From Leadbetterella sp035299025 (GTDB lineage: Bacteria; Bacteroidota; Bacteroidia; Cytophagales; Spirosomataceae), in contig DATGXK010000008.1 in NCBI GenBank assembly GCA_035299025.1, positions 496,001 to 560,000 of the forward strand: DNA of 64,000 bases, given 5' to 3'. The translations under genes were made by a program, and so were the position numbers. Shown here in pieces: positions 49,405 through 57,941 of this stretch; position 1 is the first letter of the stretch; each line of letters opens with the position of its first letter. The notes below the pieces were generated by a model. It made no database searches, had not been told where the DNA came from, and saw only the letters and a program-made list of their open reading frames with translations.

Positions 49405-50349
49405 TCAATATCCCCTCCTAATCGCCTTCAAAAGCGACCATTCATCGTTGGTGTCGCTAGAGATTTCCCAAATCATCACGCCGGCTAAGCCTCGTTTTTT
49501 TGCCAACTTGGTTTTTTCTTCGATTGTAAGCATTCCGTTGTAAAAAGCACCTTTCCAGTAATCGTCATAAGGACTTGCTCCGTCTTTAAGCAAATCTTTA
49601 TAGCTTGGGCCATAATTTCCCATTCCTTTTTTGGAGTAAAATGGCAGGCCGAGTGTTGCTTTTTTTGCAGGTAAACCTCTTTCTACCAGCCAATAGTTTA
49701 GGCTTTTCAATGCCAAAGAATAAGGAGAATGAGCGACCACATAATTAGGGCCGTAGTCATCGTCATAAGCCATGATATTCAGCCAATCCATTTTTTCAAA
49801 GACCTCATTTTTGGTCCCGTATCCTTTTTTACCATAAGATATTACGGCAGCCGTCAGCTTTTTGTTCTCCTTGTGGAGGGCATCGCCCAGCTCATTTACC
49901 AATGCCACATAATGGTCCGCCGACGGGCTATCTTCATCTGGATATTCCCAATCGAGATCAATGCCATCCATGTTGTATTTTCGCACAAAAGCCATCACGT
50001 TCTTTACAAAAGTATGCCTTCCCTCTGCTCTTTCGGCCATTTTATGAAATCTGGTGTCGTCGCCTCCGCCATCTCCAATGCCCCAGCCGCCAATAGAGAT
50101 AAAAATTTGCTTGCCGTGTTTGTGAACAAATTTCTCGGTTCTGATTAAATTCTCTGGGTTGGCAATAGGTAAAATGGTATCCCCTGTTTTGGCTGGAATG
50201 GCGAAAGCATAATTGATGTGAGTAAGCAAATCTATCTGTATTTCTTCTGGATTTTTGGTGGGGGTGTAATATCCAACTACCTTAAATTCTTGGGCTATGG
50301 ATAAAAAAGCTTGGCAAATAAAAAAGGCCAAAAGCACACATTTTTTCAT
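49405..50349 (-). CDS. GH18-family chitinase-like glycoside hydrolase
   Basis: 314 residues with a signal peptide (about 1-20). TIM barrel of GH18: FKVVGYYTP, FISIGGWG (second conserved block), and DGIDLDWEYP with catalytic Glu135 and Asp128, Asp131, Asp133; MAYDDDYGP and AGVMIWEISSDT close the barrel. It likely cleaves chitin or a GlcNAc-containing glycan outside the cytoplasm. It is a single domain with no binding module. The AraC regulator gene lies 14 bases upstream. Confidence 0.9.
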   Translation of the reverse strand: MKKCVLLAFFICQAFLSIAQEFKVVGYYTPTKNPEEIQIDLLTHINYAFAIPAKTGDTILPIANPENLIRTEKFVHKHGKQIFISIGGWGIGDGGGDDTRFHKMAERAEGRHTFVKNVMAFVRKYNMDGIDLDWEYPDEDSPSADHYVALVNELGDALHKENKKLTAAVISYGKKGYGTKNEVFEKMDWLNIMAYDDDYGPNYVVAHSPYSLALKSLNYWLVERGLPAKKATLGLPFYSKKGMGNYGPSYKDLLKDGASPYDDYWKGAFYNGMLTIEEKTKLAKKRGLAGVMIWEISSDTNDEWSLLKAIRRGY

Positions 50350-50363
50350 GATGAAGTTTTTGT

Positions 50364-51224
50364 TTACAATTTACTATACTTTTTCCGAAAGGCAGAAGGA
50401 TTTTCACCAGTAACTTTTTTGAAAGTTCGGTTAAAATAAGAAAGACTATCAAATCCACTGTCAAAACAGGTTTCGGAGACATTTTTATGGTTCATGAGCA
50501 TCAGTTTGGCTTGGTTTATTCGGTAATTGTTTAGGAATTCTGTAAAGCTCAACTTGGTCATTTTTTTAAAATATCTACAAAAAGCGGCTGTGCTCAGATT
50601 ACTCAAATGAGCTATTTCAATCAAATCAATTTTCCTTGTAAAATTTAACTCTATGAAGTGATTAATCTTTCTTAGTCGCTCCTCCTCCTTTTTATTAAAC
50701 TGATTTTTAGGAATTTCGGTGTGTAGCAAGGTGTAATCGTCAGTTTCACCAAGTATTTTAAAAATTTCTAACATGGCTATAAATTGCTCGAAGTAGGGCA
50801 ATTCCGAAGCTTTCTTGAATTTTTCACCTAACATGGCCTTTACCTTTTCACCAAAAGCAATTCCGTATTTTGATTTCTCTAGAAGTTTACCCACTGCTTC
50901 CAATTCAGGAGTATTCATGATTTCACTTTTAAGAAACTGTGGCTGAATGTGCAAAACAGTTTTCAGATAATCGGTTTTTATGCCATAATCAAAGTTGAGG
51001 TGCGGAATATAAGAGCCAATAAACACAAGATCGCTCCCATAGAAACGCCCGACGTGCTCGCCCACATGTCTTTTCCCTTCCTCGGCCTCAATAAAAACCA
51101 ACTCATATTCAGGATGAAAATGCCAAAGAAAAAAATCATTCAACTTTGGATTTACGAGCCAATGAAACGAACTTTTCTCTTGGTCGGGGACAATTTTCTC
51201 GAGAATCAATTTGTCGTTTGACAC
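50364..51224 (-). CDS. AraC-family regulator with cupin-type sensor domain
   Basis: 286 residues from a GTG start (in-frame TAG four codons upstream, no ATG). N-terminal AraC cupin-like barrel (LWHFHPEYELVFIEAEEGKRHVGEHVG, VFIGSYIPH). C-terminal double helix-turn-helix: IDLIEIAHLSNLSTAAFCRYFKKMTKLSFTEFL and SETCFDSGFDSLSYFNRTFKKVTGENPSAFRK. It is transcribed with the GH18 gene and is divergent from the PhyH gene, so it may control either. A TATATTTG -7-like word is at 51281-51274. Confidence 0.88.
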   Translation of the reverse strand: MSNDKLILEKIVPDQEKSSFHWLVNPKLNDFFLWHFHPEYELVFIEAEEGKRHVGEHVGRFYGSDLVFIGSYIPHLNFDYGIKTDYLKTVLHIQPQFLKSEIMNTPELEAVGKLLEKSKYGIAFGEKVKAMLGEKFKKASELPYFEQFIAMLEIFKILGETDDYTLLHTEIPKNQFNKKEEERLRKINHFIELNFTRKIDLIEIAHLSNLSTAAFCRYFKKMTKLSFTEFLNNYRINQAKLMLMNHKNVSETCFDSGFDSLSYFNRTFKKVTGENPSAFRKKYSKL

Positions 51225-51357
51225 TATAATATACTATTTGAATTAAAAAAATATAGAAAAAGTCAATATTGTTCAAATATAGGCAAATTTTGAGAATATA
51301 ATCTTTGAATTTTCGTGTCAAATTTGTATATTATTTAAACATAAAATATAAATATTT

Positions 51358-52353
51358 ATGGAAACGCCTAATGTTGGAATGGTGCCTACCATGGCTCCCA
51401 CAATGATACCGAACACCAATCACCTTGATATTCCGGGAAATCCATCTACAGCTACTAGTAGTCAAATAGCTCTTAATGACCGTTCAAACGGTGTTCCTCT
51501 TCGCGTTTTAAGTGAAGAAGACTGGAAGTTTTGGATAGAAAACGGATATGTTATTGTAAAAAATGCCGTTCCGAGAGAGCAAGCCTTGGCAACTGCCGCC
51601 TTTCTTTGGGAATTTGAAGAAAAAGACCCTGATGACCCATCAACTTGGTACACCGCACCAAGGGCCGAAATGAAAATGAAAGAACTCGGAGGTACCGGTA
51701 TGGTAGAAGTTTACAACAACCAACACCTCTGGAACAATCGCCAAATGCAAAGGGTTTATGACGCCTTTGTAGATATTTGGGGAACGGAAAAACTTTGGGT
51801 AACCATAGACAGAGCCAACTTAAATTTCCCAATTCGTCCGGGTTTTGAGTACAAAGGTTTTATTCATTGGGATTATGACCCAGAAACCAAACCCGTAAAT
51901 GTACAAGGTGTGTTGGCTCTGGCCGACCAAACCGACGAAAATATGGGAGGTTTTCAGTGCATACCAGAACTTTACCGAACTTATGACACGTGGAAACTCA
52001 CTCAACCTGCAGACAGAAATCGTTTTCAACCTGATACCTCCGCCTTTGAGGGACAATTTCATAAAGTAAAACTGGAAGCAGGTGATTTGCTGATATTCAA
52101 CAGTTTAGAACCCCACGGCATTAGACCAAACAACTCAGAAAATAAGGTGAGAATAGCTCAATATATATCGATGATGCCGGCCGAAGAAGACAACCAAGCT
52201 ATGCGTGACTGGCGAGTAAATTCATGGAAAAACCGCATTGCACCAGAAGGTTATGCCTTTCCAGGTGACCCAAGAAACTGGGAGCAGACCAGATATGGAA
52301 CTGCGGAATTGAACGAATTGGGAAAAAAACTTTTAGGTATTGAAAAATGGTAA
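51358..52353 (+). CDS. Phytanoyl-CoA dioxygenase (PhyH)-family Fe(II)/2-oxoglutarate oxygenase
   Basis: 331 residues, no signal peptide. The iron triad is His170-x-Asp172 (HWDYD) and His253 (LEPHGIRP), with a later arginine in NKVRIAQY for 2-oxoglutarate. The N-terminal 45 residues are Pro/Thr/Asn-rich. Family members hydroxylate lipids, small molecules or sugars; the substrate is unknown. Followed at once by a Dabb protein and then by an aldo-keto reductase. Confidence 0.85.
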   Translation: METPNVGMVPTMAPTMIPNTNHLDIPGNPSTATSSQIALNDRSNGVPLRVLSEEDWKFWIENGYVIVKNAVPREQALATAAFLWEFEEKDPDDPSTWYTAPRAEMKMKELGGTGMVEVYNNQHLWNNRQMQRVYDAFVDIWGTEKLWVTIDRANLNFPIRPGFEYKGFIHWDYDPETKPVNVQGVLALADQTDENMGGFQCIPELYRTYDTWKLTQPADRNRFQPDTSAFEGQFHKVKLEAGDLLIFNSLEPHGIRPNNSENKVRIAQYISMMPAEEDNQAMRDWRVNSWKNRIAPEGYAFPGDPRNWEQTRYGTAELNELGKKLLGIEKW

Positions 52354-52361
52354 CCAAAATT

Positions 52362-52751
52362 ATGAAATCAAAATTTAGATTATTTATATCCTTGTTTGTT
52401 GTTTCAATGATGTCAACACAGGTTTTTTCTCAAATAAAATCAAGCCAGAAATTACTTAGGCATGTTGTTATTTTTAAATTTAACGACAGCTCCTCAGCGG
52501 AAGACGTACAGCATGTGGCTGATACATTTTATGCCTTAAAAAAATCAGTACCTCAAATAAAGGACATGGAATGGGGGATAAATAATAGTCCCGAACAGTT
52601 CAATCAGGGTTTTACTCATTGTTTTATAATTAGTTTCAAATCCGAAAAGGACTTAGCAGATTACCAAAATAATTCTAACCACAAAGCATTTCAAGAGGTG
52701 TTAAAGCCCCACATGGAGAAGGTTTTTGTTGTAGATTATTGGGTCAAATAA
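52362..52751 (+). CDS. Secreted Dabb-domain protein, paralogue of 15124
   Basis: 129 residues from the ATG at 52362, which starts the signal peptide MKSKFRLFISLFVVSMMSTQ; the ATG at 52347, overlapping the PhyH gene, is an alternative. The Dabb domain has LRHVVIFKFNDSSSAEDV, EWGINNSPEQ and NHKAFQEVLKPHMEKVFVVDYW. About half of the positions match the paralogue at 15124 by eye. It is presumably co-transcribed with the PhyH gene. Confidence 0.85.
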   Translation: MKSKFRLFISLFVVSMMSTQVFSQIKSSQKLLRHVVIFKFNDSSSAEDVQHVADTFYALKKSVPQIKDMEWGINNSPEQFNQGFTHCFIISFKSEKDLADYQNNSNHKAFQEVLKPHMEKVFVVDYWVK

Positions 52752-52849
52752 TCTAAATATTCTTAAAGTAGATTTATTCAAATATATTTGGGTAAATCTG
52801 CTTTTTTGCTTTAAAAGTTCGAAAATCTAATTTATAAAAATTTTACTGA

Positions 52850-53668
52850 ATGAAATCTCAACCAACAGCTATTCTCAATAATGGCCTGGAAATGCCCCTA
52901 CTTGGCTTGGGTGTATATGATATGTACAACAAAGAGGCCGAGCAGGCTGTAGAATGGGCTTTGGAGACAGGATACAGGCTAATTGACACGGCTTCTATGT
53001 ATGAAAATGAACTGCAAATAGGGAATGCCATAAGAACCAGTTCGATACCTCGAGAAGAAATATTTCTTACCACCAAAGTAAATGACAAGGACCAAGGCTA
53101 TGATGCAACTCTAAAGGCATTTGACCAAAGTTTGGAACTTCTGCAGACCGATTACGTGGATTTATACTTGGTTCATTGGCCACTAAAAGCCACACGGAAG
53201 GAAACTTGGAATGCGTTAGAGAAAATCTATGAATCTGGTAGAGCTAAGGCTATTGGCGTCGCCAACTATTTGGAGTCATTTCTAAATGAGTTACAGACTT
53301 ATTCCGAAATCATTCCTGCAGTCAATCAAGTGGAGTTTAGTCCGTTTTTGTATCTAGAAAATCTGAAACTAAAATGTGAGCAGCTGGGAATAGCATTACA
53401 ATCTTACACGCCACTTGTGAGAGGGCAGAAAATGAGTGATGAGCGTCTTCGGGCCTTGGCCAAAAAATATGACAAGACTCCCGCCCAAATAATCCTCAGA
53501 TGGAACGTACAGCACGGGGTTTCCACAATTCCAAAATCCAGTAATTTGCTGAGAATCAAAGAAAATTTCGACATTTTTGATTTTGAAATTTCTGATGAAG
53601 ACATGGCTCTTCTAAATTCTTGCCACGAAGATTTTCGGGTGGTTGACAACCCAATGGATTTACTCTAA
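52850..53668 (+). CDS. Aldo/keto reductase
   Basis: 272 residues. The catalytic tetrad is complete: Asp46 and Tyr51 (IDTASMYENE), Lys76 (LTTKV), His109 (LVHWP). NADPH region PKSSNLLRIKENFDIFDF. It reduces aldehydes or ketones; close in style to the 2,5-didehydrogluconate reductase branch. Its 3' end overlaps the convergent MerR-family gene by four bases. Confidence 0.9.
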   Translation: MKSQPTAILNNGLEMPLLGLGVYDMYNKEAEQAVEWALETGYRLIDTASMYENELQIGNAIRTSSIPREEIFLTTKVNDKDQGYDATLKAFDQSLELLQTDYVDLYLVHWPLKATRKETWNALEKIYESGRAKAIGVANYLESFLNELQTYSEIIPAVNQVEFSPFLYLENLKLKCEQLGIALQSYTPLVRGQKMSDERLRALAKKYDKTPAQIILRWNVQHGVSTIPKSSNLLRIKENFDIFDFEISDEDMALLNSCHEDFRVVDNPMDLL

Positions 53669-54570
53669 GAATTTGCTCCTAGTTCAACGAGCTGATTAAC
53701 AGTATTGATAATCGTAATATTCTCAGTTAACTCCAGCCTCTGACTAACTACCTGCATACCAGTAAGGTATATGGTTTGATCATGAAAAGCAGTACCCATT
53801 TTGGTGATGTAATTCTGCACATCTTGCGGTGTAGAAAACGATGTGAATGCAGAAAAAACAAAATTTGGTCTCTCTTTTTCTACGATAAATTTAAGCTCGT
53901 CAAAGGGCAGGCTTTGTCCCAAATAGATGACCTTCTTACCCATATTTTTAAATATATAGTAGGCAAACAAGATACCTATTTCATGGTATTCTCCTTCGGG
54001 AGTATAAACTACTACTTTTTCAGCGTTGGGATCATAATTTGTAGGCAATTTGTCTATTTCAACGACAATTTTCTGCCTGATAAGATTTGTAATGAAGTGT
54101 TCTTGCGACGGTCCGATGGAGCCAGAAAGCCACAGTATGCCAATCTTGGTTAAAAACGGATATATAACATTAATCATGGTTTTCTCAATACCATGCGTTT
54201 CTATATTTTTGTTGATGATGGTTTCAAATGTCTGCTCATCAATGTCTATCATCGCAATAGTCAAGGCCTGTATTTGGTCTGAATATTGCATCTGTTTGTC
54301 AGAGAGAGAAAACACCTCTTCCTTAATTTCGGCCTCTTTCAGTTTGGCTATTTCCGAAATTTTGTATCCATGATCTTTTAGGGTTGAGATATTGAGCAAA
54401 AGCTTCAGCTCGTGGTCGCTATATGTACGGATGTTTGTATCAGACCTTTGGGGAACCAATATCTTGTACCTCTGCTCCCATATTCTGAGGGTATGGGCTT
54501 TAATGCCTGAAAGCTGTTCGAGGTCTCGGATGGAATAATGGCTCATTTCATTGTAGTATTCGGTTAACAT
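53665..54570 (-). CDS. MerR-family regulator with cobalamin-binding domain (CarH/LitR-like)
   Basis: 301 residues. MerR HTH at about 11-78 (YSIRDLEQLSGIKAHTLRIWEQRY). A helical cap at about 95-175 carries the W-x9-EH motif (Trp147, Glu157-His158) and the Rossmann B12 domain has E-x-H-x-x-G (Glu194, His196, Gly199 in GEYHEIG). In CarH these residues hold adenosylcobalamin and make the repressor light-sensitive. Targets in relatives are often carotenoid or photolyase genes; none is next to it here. It is divergent from the AraC-hybrid regulator. Confidence 0.88.
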   Translation of the reverse strand: MLTEYYNEMSHYSIRDLEQLSGIKAHTLRIWEQRYKILVPQRSDTNIRTYSDHELKLLLNISTLKDHGYKISEIAKLKEAEIKEEVFSLSDKQMQYSDQIQALTIAMIDIDEQTFETIINKNIETHGIEKTMINVIYPFLTKIGILWLSGSIGPSQEHFITNLIRQKIVVEIDKLPTNYDPNAEKVVVYTPEGEYHEIGILFAYYIFKNMGKKVIYLGQSLPFDELKFIVEKERPNFVFSAFTSFSTPQDVQNYITKMGTAFHDQTIYLTGMQVVSQRLELTENITIINTVNQLVELGANS

Positions 54571-54702
54571 AATTGTTAACCAATTGGAATCAAAATTGTT
54601 TAAAATTTTTCAGAAAACATACATTTACTCCTCTTTTAGCCATAAAATAATGTCAATTAGACACAAGCCTGCCTTGTTTTTCCGAAATAAATTATCTCAA
54701 AA

Positions 54703-54728
54703 AAATGTTTACTTTTGACCAAACATTT
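54703..54728 (+). promoter_or_regulatory. Inverted repeat over the -7 region of the PUL regulator
   Basis: AAATGTTT, 10 bases, AAACATTT: a perfect 8-base inverted repeat that encloses the -7 element TACTTTTG (54710-54717) and the expected start site, six bases before the ATG at 54734. It is a good operator candidate in the divergent region with the CarH-like gene. No -33 TTG is seen. Confidence 0.5.
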
Positions 54729-54733
54729 CATCA

Positions 54734-56623
54734 ATGGTTCAAAGAAATGCGATAAAGAAACACTTACTGAAAATCCTCTGGGTCTATTTTTGCCTTTGGG
54801 GGCAATCACTTTTGGCTCAAGTAAGGATTGAAGTAGAAATACTGTCGCCAGTTCTTGATGCCAACAAACCCCTCTTTATTGCCCTTGACTACAACAATTG
54901 GAATCCGGGCGATCCGGCATACGTACTCACAAAAGTAAAAGAGAACAATTATTACATCGTTCTTGATGATGCCCCACCGAGTTTCGAATATAAATTTACT
55001 CAAGGAAGTTGGATTTTGGTAGAAGGTACGCCCAGTGGAGAAGGTCTTCCGAATCGTAGTTTTGACATAAATTCTGCAAAAACAAAACTCGTTAAGGCCA
55101 AAATTTTGGGTTGGGAAAAACAAGTAGCCTACGACATTATTGTTGATAATATTCCTGAAAACACCCCAAAGGATGCTGAAATCTATATCTCGGGGAATTT
55201 TAATAATTGGGAAGCGAGCAATGCCGACTATAAACTAAAACGCAATATCCAAGGCCAGTTTACGACCCGAATTTACTCCGACTTACAAAAACTCGAATTC
55301 AAATTTACACGCGGAAGCTGGGAATCTGTAGAAGCCCGAGAAAGCGGAAAAGCCAGACCCAACAGAATTATCAAGCGAAGCTCAGACATCAACAATAAGG
55401 CCATAATCGTGACCATAGAGGGCTGGGAGGATCTCATGGGTACGCTTCACGTGTATTCGCTTTTCGACTTTTTGCTGCTCTTTGCTGTTTTTCAAGGCAT
55501 TCTGTTGGTGATTGCCATTCCGCTCATTCAGAATGCCAACATTGAAGCCAACCGTTGGCTCATACTTTCAATTATAATTTCATCTCTGAGTATTTTCTTG
55601 TACTTAATTTCCAACTTCCAGACTTTCGTCAACCGTTTCCCGGGAATTGTGATTTTGCACGACTTTATTTACTTTGTTTATGCTCCCGTTTTTTATTTCT
55701 ACCTGATAAAACTGCTCTATAATGTTCAGTTTCTACCTTCAAAATGGTATTTGCATTTTGTGCCTTTTTTGATACAGTTTTTTGTCTATTTGCCATTTTT
55801 GATTCAAAATGACAAACGTTTTTTACTGGATTTGATGGAACAAAAGCTTATTCTGACTTACATATTCGGCGGAGCTGGCATTTTTGGCTTACTTTGGAAT
55901 GTATATTATTGGTATCTTTTTAGAAAAACCATAGTTGCTTACAAACTCGAATTTCAGACCAATTTGTCTTACGAACAAAACCTCAACTACCTCAACAGTG
56001 TTTCTGTAATTCAATTTGTAGTGCTTTGTTTCTGGGCATTCTCTATCATTGCTATTTTGATCGGGCATTATTTTGACATAGATAACATTAGACTTTTTGA
56101 AAACAGTGTAGATCTTACTTGGTTTGCTTTTTCTACCATCACTTATTTTGTTGGTTATTTTGCTATTCATCAGTCTGAGACATTCAAAGCTCAGCCTCAA
56201 AAAATCTCGATTTTCGATGACCTACTCGAAACTTCAGTTAATCTCAATCAAAAACCTAGTCAAAATGATTTGGAAAGTACCAAGAGAGAAGTGGAGAAAT
56301 TGGAAAAATATATGTCTGAGCACAGCCCCTACAAGAACCCAAAAGTGAGTTTGAGTGAGCTGGCTTCGCAATTACAAATACCTGCACATTTATTGTCAAA
56401 AATTATCAATGACCATTACCACCAAAACTTTTTTGACTTTATCAATCATTACCGTATTGAGGAATTTAAGAAAATGGTTGTAGATCCCAAAAACCACAAT
56501 CTTACCTTCCTAGGATTAGCCTATGAAGTGGGCTTTAATTCAAAGACAGCCTTTAACCGTTCTTTCAAAAAAATCACCAACCAGACCCCCAGAGAATACC
56601 TCGATGGTATAAAAATAGATTAG
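54734..56623 (+). CDS. Membrane-spanning AraC regulator with two periplasmic carbohydrate-binding-like domains
   Basis: 629 residues. Signal peptide 1-29. Two related beta domains follow, about 30-128 and 130-232, each with a 'DYNNW' or 'GNFNNW' turn and ending EYKFTQGSW...VE...G...PNR; they resemble CBM20/48-type (glycogen/starch-binding) modules. About seven membrane helices span 240-475. After a linker, an AraC double HTH takes up about 530-629 (KVSLSELASQLQIPAHLLSKII, FLGLAYEVGFNSKTAFNRSFKKITNQTPREYL). It appears to be a one-protein sensor-regulator for the adjacent GH53/SusCDE genes. Domain identities are by eye. Confidence 0.82.
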   Translation: MVQRNAIKKHLLKILWVYFCLWGQSLLAQVRIEVEILSPVLDANKPLFIALDYNNWNPGDPAYVLTKVKENNYYIVLDDAPPSFEYKFTQGSWILVEGTPSGEGLPNRSFDINSAKTKLVKAKILGWEKQVAYDIIVDNIPENTPKDAEIYISGNFNNWEASNADYKLKRNIQGQFTTRIYSDLQKLEFKFTRGSWESVEARESGKARPNRIIKRSSDINNKAIIVTIEGWEDLMGTLHVYSLFDFLLLFAVFQGILLVIAIPLIQNANIEANRWLILSIIISSLSIFLYLISNFQTFVNRFPGIVILHDFIYFVYAPVFYFYLIKLLYNVQFLPSKWYLHFVPFLIQFFVYLPFLIQNDKRFLLDLMEQKLILTYIFGGAGIFGLLWNVYYWYLFRKTIVAYKLEFQTNLSYEQNLNYLNSVSVIQFVVLCFWAFSIIAILIGHYFDIDNIRLFENSVDLTWFAFSTITYFVGYFAIHQSETFKAQPQKISIFDDLLETSVNLNQKPSQNDLESTKREVEKLEKYMSEHSPYKNPKVSLSELASQLQIPAHLLSKIINDHYHQNFFDFINHYRIEEFKKMVVDPKNHNLTFLGLAYEVGFNSKTAFNRSFKKITNQTPREYLDGIKID

Positions 56624-56731
56624 AAAATAGGTGCCATTTTATAAATCGGCACTTTTTAGAAGTACAAATACTTCATTATCAATGTTTTATAAAAAAACAA
56701 AAAAATATTAGAAAAATACCAAATGGGGCGA

Positions 56732-56758
56732 TTGCCCTGTTGCTGGCCAATACCTTTG
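56732..56758 (+). promoter_or_regulatory. Candidate promoter of the GH53-susCDE operon
   Basis: TTG (56732-56734), 16 nt, TACCTTTG (56751-56758), about 26 bases before the GH53 start. The palindrome GGGC-gatt-GCCC (56726-56737) overlaps the -33 part and may be an operator. Confidence 0.5.
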
Positions 56759-56784
56759 CATCACGAAAAACTTAAATAAAAAAG

Positions 56785-57909
56785 GTGCAAAGTCCAATTC
56801 TCAAATATTCTTCAGTGCTTGTGTTGGCTTTGGCATCGCTTGTCAGTTGTAAGCCAAAACCAAATCTGAAACCGAGTTTTTATTTGGGGGCAGACCTATC
56901 TTACGTAAACGAGCTTGAAGACTGCGGCGGTATTTACAGAGAAAAAGGAGAGAAAGTGGAGCCATTTGGCTATTTCGCCAAAAAAGGTTCAAATCTCATT
57001 AGATTGCGTCTTTGGCATACGCCAGAATTCAAAGCCTACTCGTCTCTTTTTGATGTCGAAAAATCAATTAAAAGAGCTAAAAACGCCAATCAGTCGGTAT
57101 TGCTGAATTTTCATTATTCCGACAACTGGGCCGATCCATCCAAACAAATTATGCCACGAGCTTGGCAAAAAATTAAAAACCTCAGTATTCTAGGAGACTC
57201 TGTTTACAATTACACTTTATCAACCCTTACCTACCTCAACGGTCGCGGTCTCACACCCGAAATGGTGCAGATAGGCAATGAAACCAACATCGGTATCATT
57301 CAACATCCTGATTCCGCCAGCAACGGCCCGATCAATTGGAAACGCAATGCCTATTTATTTAACAAAGGCCTCGAAGCAGTGGCCGATTTTAATAAGACCA
57401 ACAACCTAAAAGTAGAAACCATGCTACACGTGGCACAGCCCGAAAACGCAGAGTGGTGGTTTAAAGATGCTAATGTCAACAGTGTAAAGAATTATGACTG
57501 GATTGGTGTGAGTTACTACCCGAAATGGTCGAAATATGACTTAAACAAGCTTGAAAGTACCTTAAAAAACCTAAAAAACAGCTACAGCAAAAGGCTAATG
57601 GTGGTTGAGACGGGATATCCTTATTCAACTTGGGAGTTTGACAAAGCCAACAACATGCTAGACAAGGATGCGGCCATAAAAAACTATCCGATTTCGCCCG
57701 AAGGCCAACTAAGTTTTATGGTAGATCTCGTAAAAACGTGTAAAAATGCAGGTGCCGAAGGGGTAGTTTATTGGGAGCCGGCATGGATCTCGACGGCTTG
57801 TAAAACTCAATGGGGAACAGGCTCACATTGGGAAAACGCGGCTTTTTTTGATGCAGGCAACAGCAACGAGGCCTTGCCTGTTTTTAAATTTTTCAAACCA
57901 ATTTTTTAA
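56785..57909 (+). CDS. GH53 arabinogalactan endo-beta-1,4-galactanase, lipoprotein
   Basis: 374 residues from a GTG start (in-frame TAA four codons upstream, no ATG). Lipobox with Cys22 (ASLVSC), then a single GH53 barrel: FYLGADLSYVNELEDCG, RLRLWHTPEF, LLNFHYSDNWADP, acid/base Glu166 in QIGNETN, GVSYYPKW, nucleophile Glu275 in VVETGYPYST, and YWEPAW. It cuts the beta-1,4-galactan backbone of type I arabinogalactan, probably at the cell surface. First gene of the operon with susC 33 bases later. Confidence 0.93.
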   Translation: MQSPILKYSSVLVLALASLVSCKPKPNLKPSFYLGADLSYVNELEDCGGIYREKGEKVEPFGYFAKKGSNLIRLRLWHTPEFKAYSSLFDVEKSIKRAKNANQSVLLNFHYSDNWADPSKQIMPRAWQKIKNLSILGDSVYNYTLSTLTYLNGRGLTPEMVQIGNETNIGIIQHPDSASNGPINWKRNAYLFNKGLEAVADFNKTNNLKVETMLHVAQPENAEWWFKDANVNSVKNYDWIGVSYYPKWSKYDLNKLESTLKNLKNSYSKRLMVVETGYPYSTWEFDKANNMLDKDAAIKNYPISPEGQLSFMVDLVKTCKNAGAEGVVYWEPAWISTACKTQWGTGSHWENAAFFDAGNSNEALPVFKFFKPIF

Positions 57910-57941
57910 TATTTTATACTTTAACTTAAACTTAATTTCAG

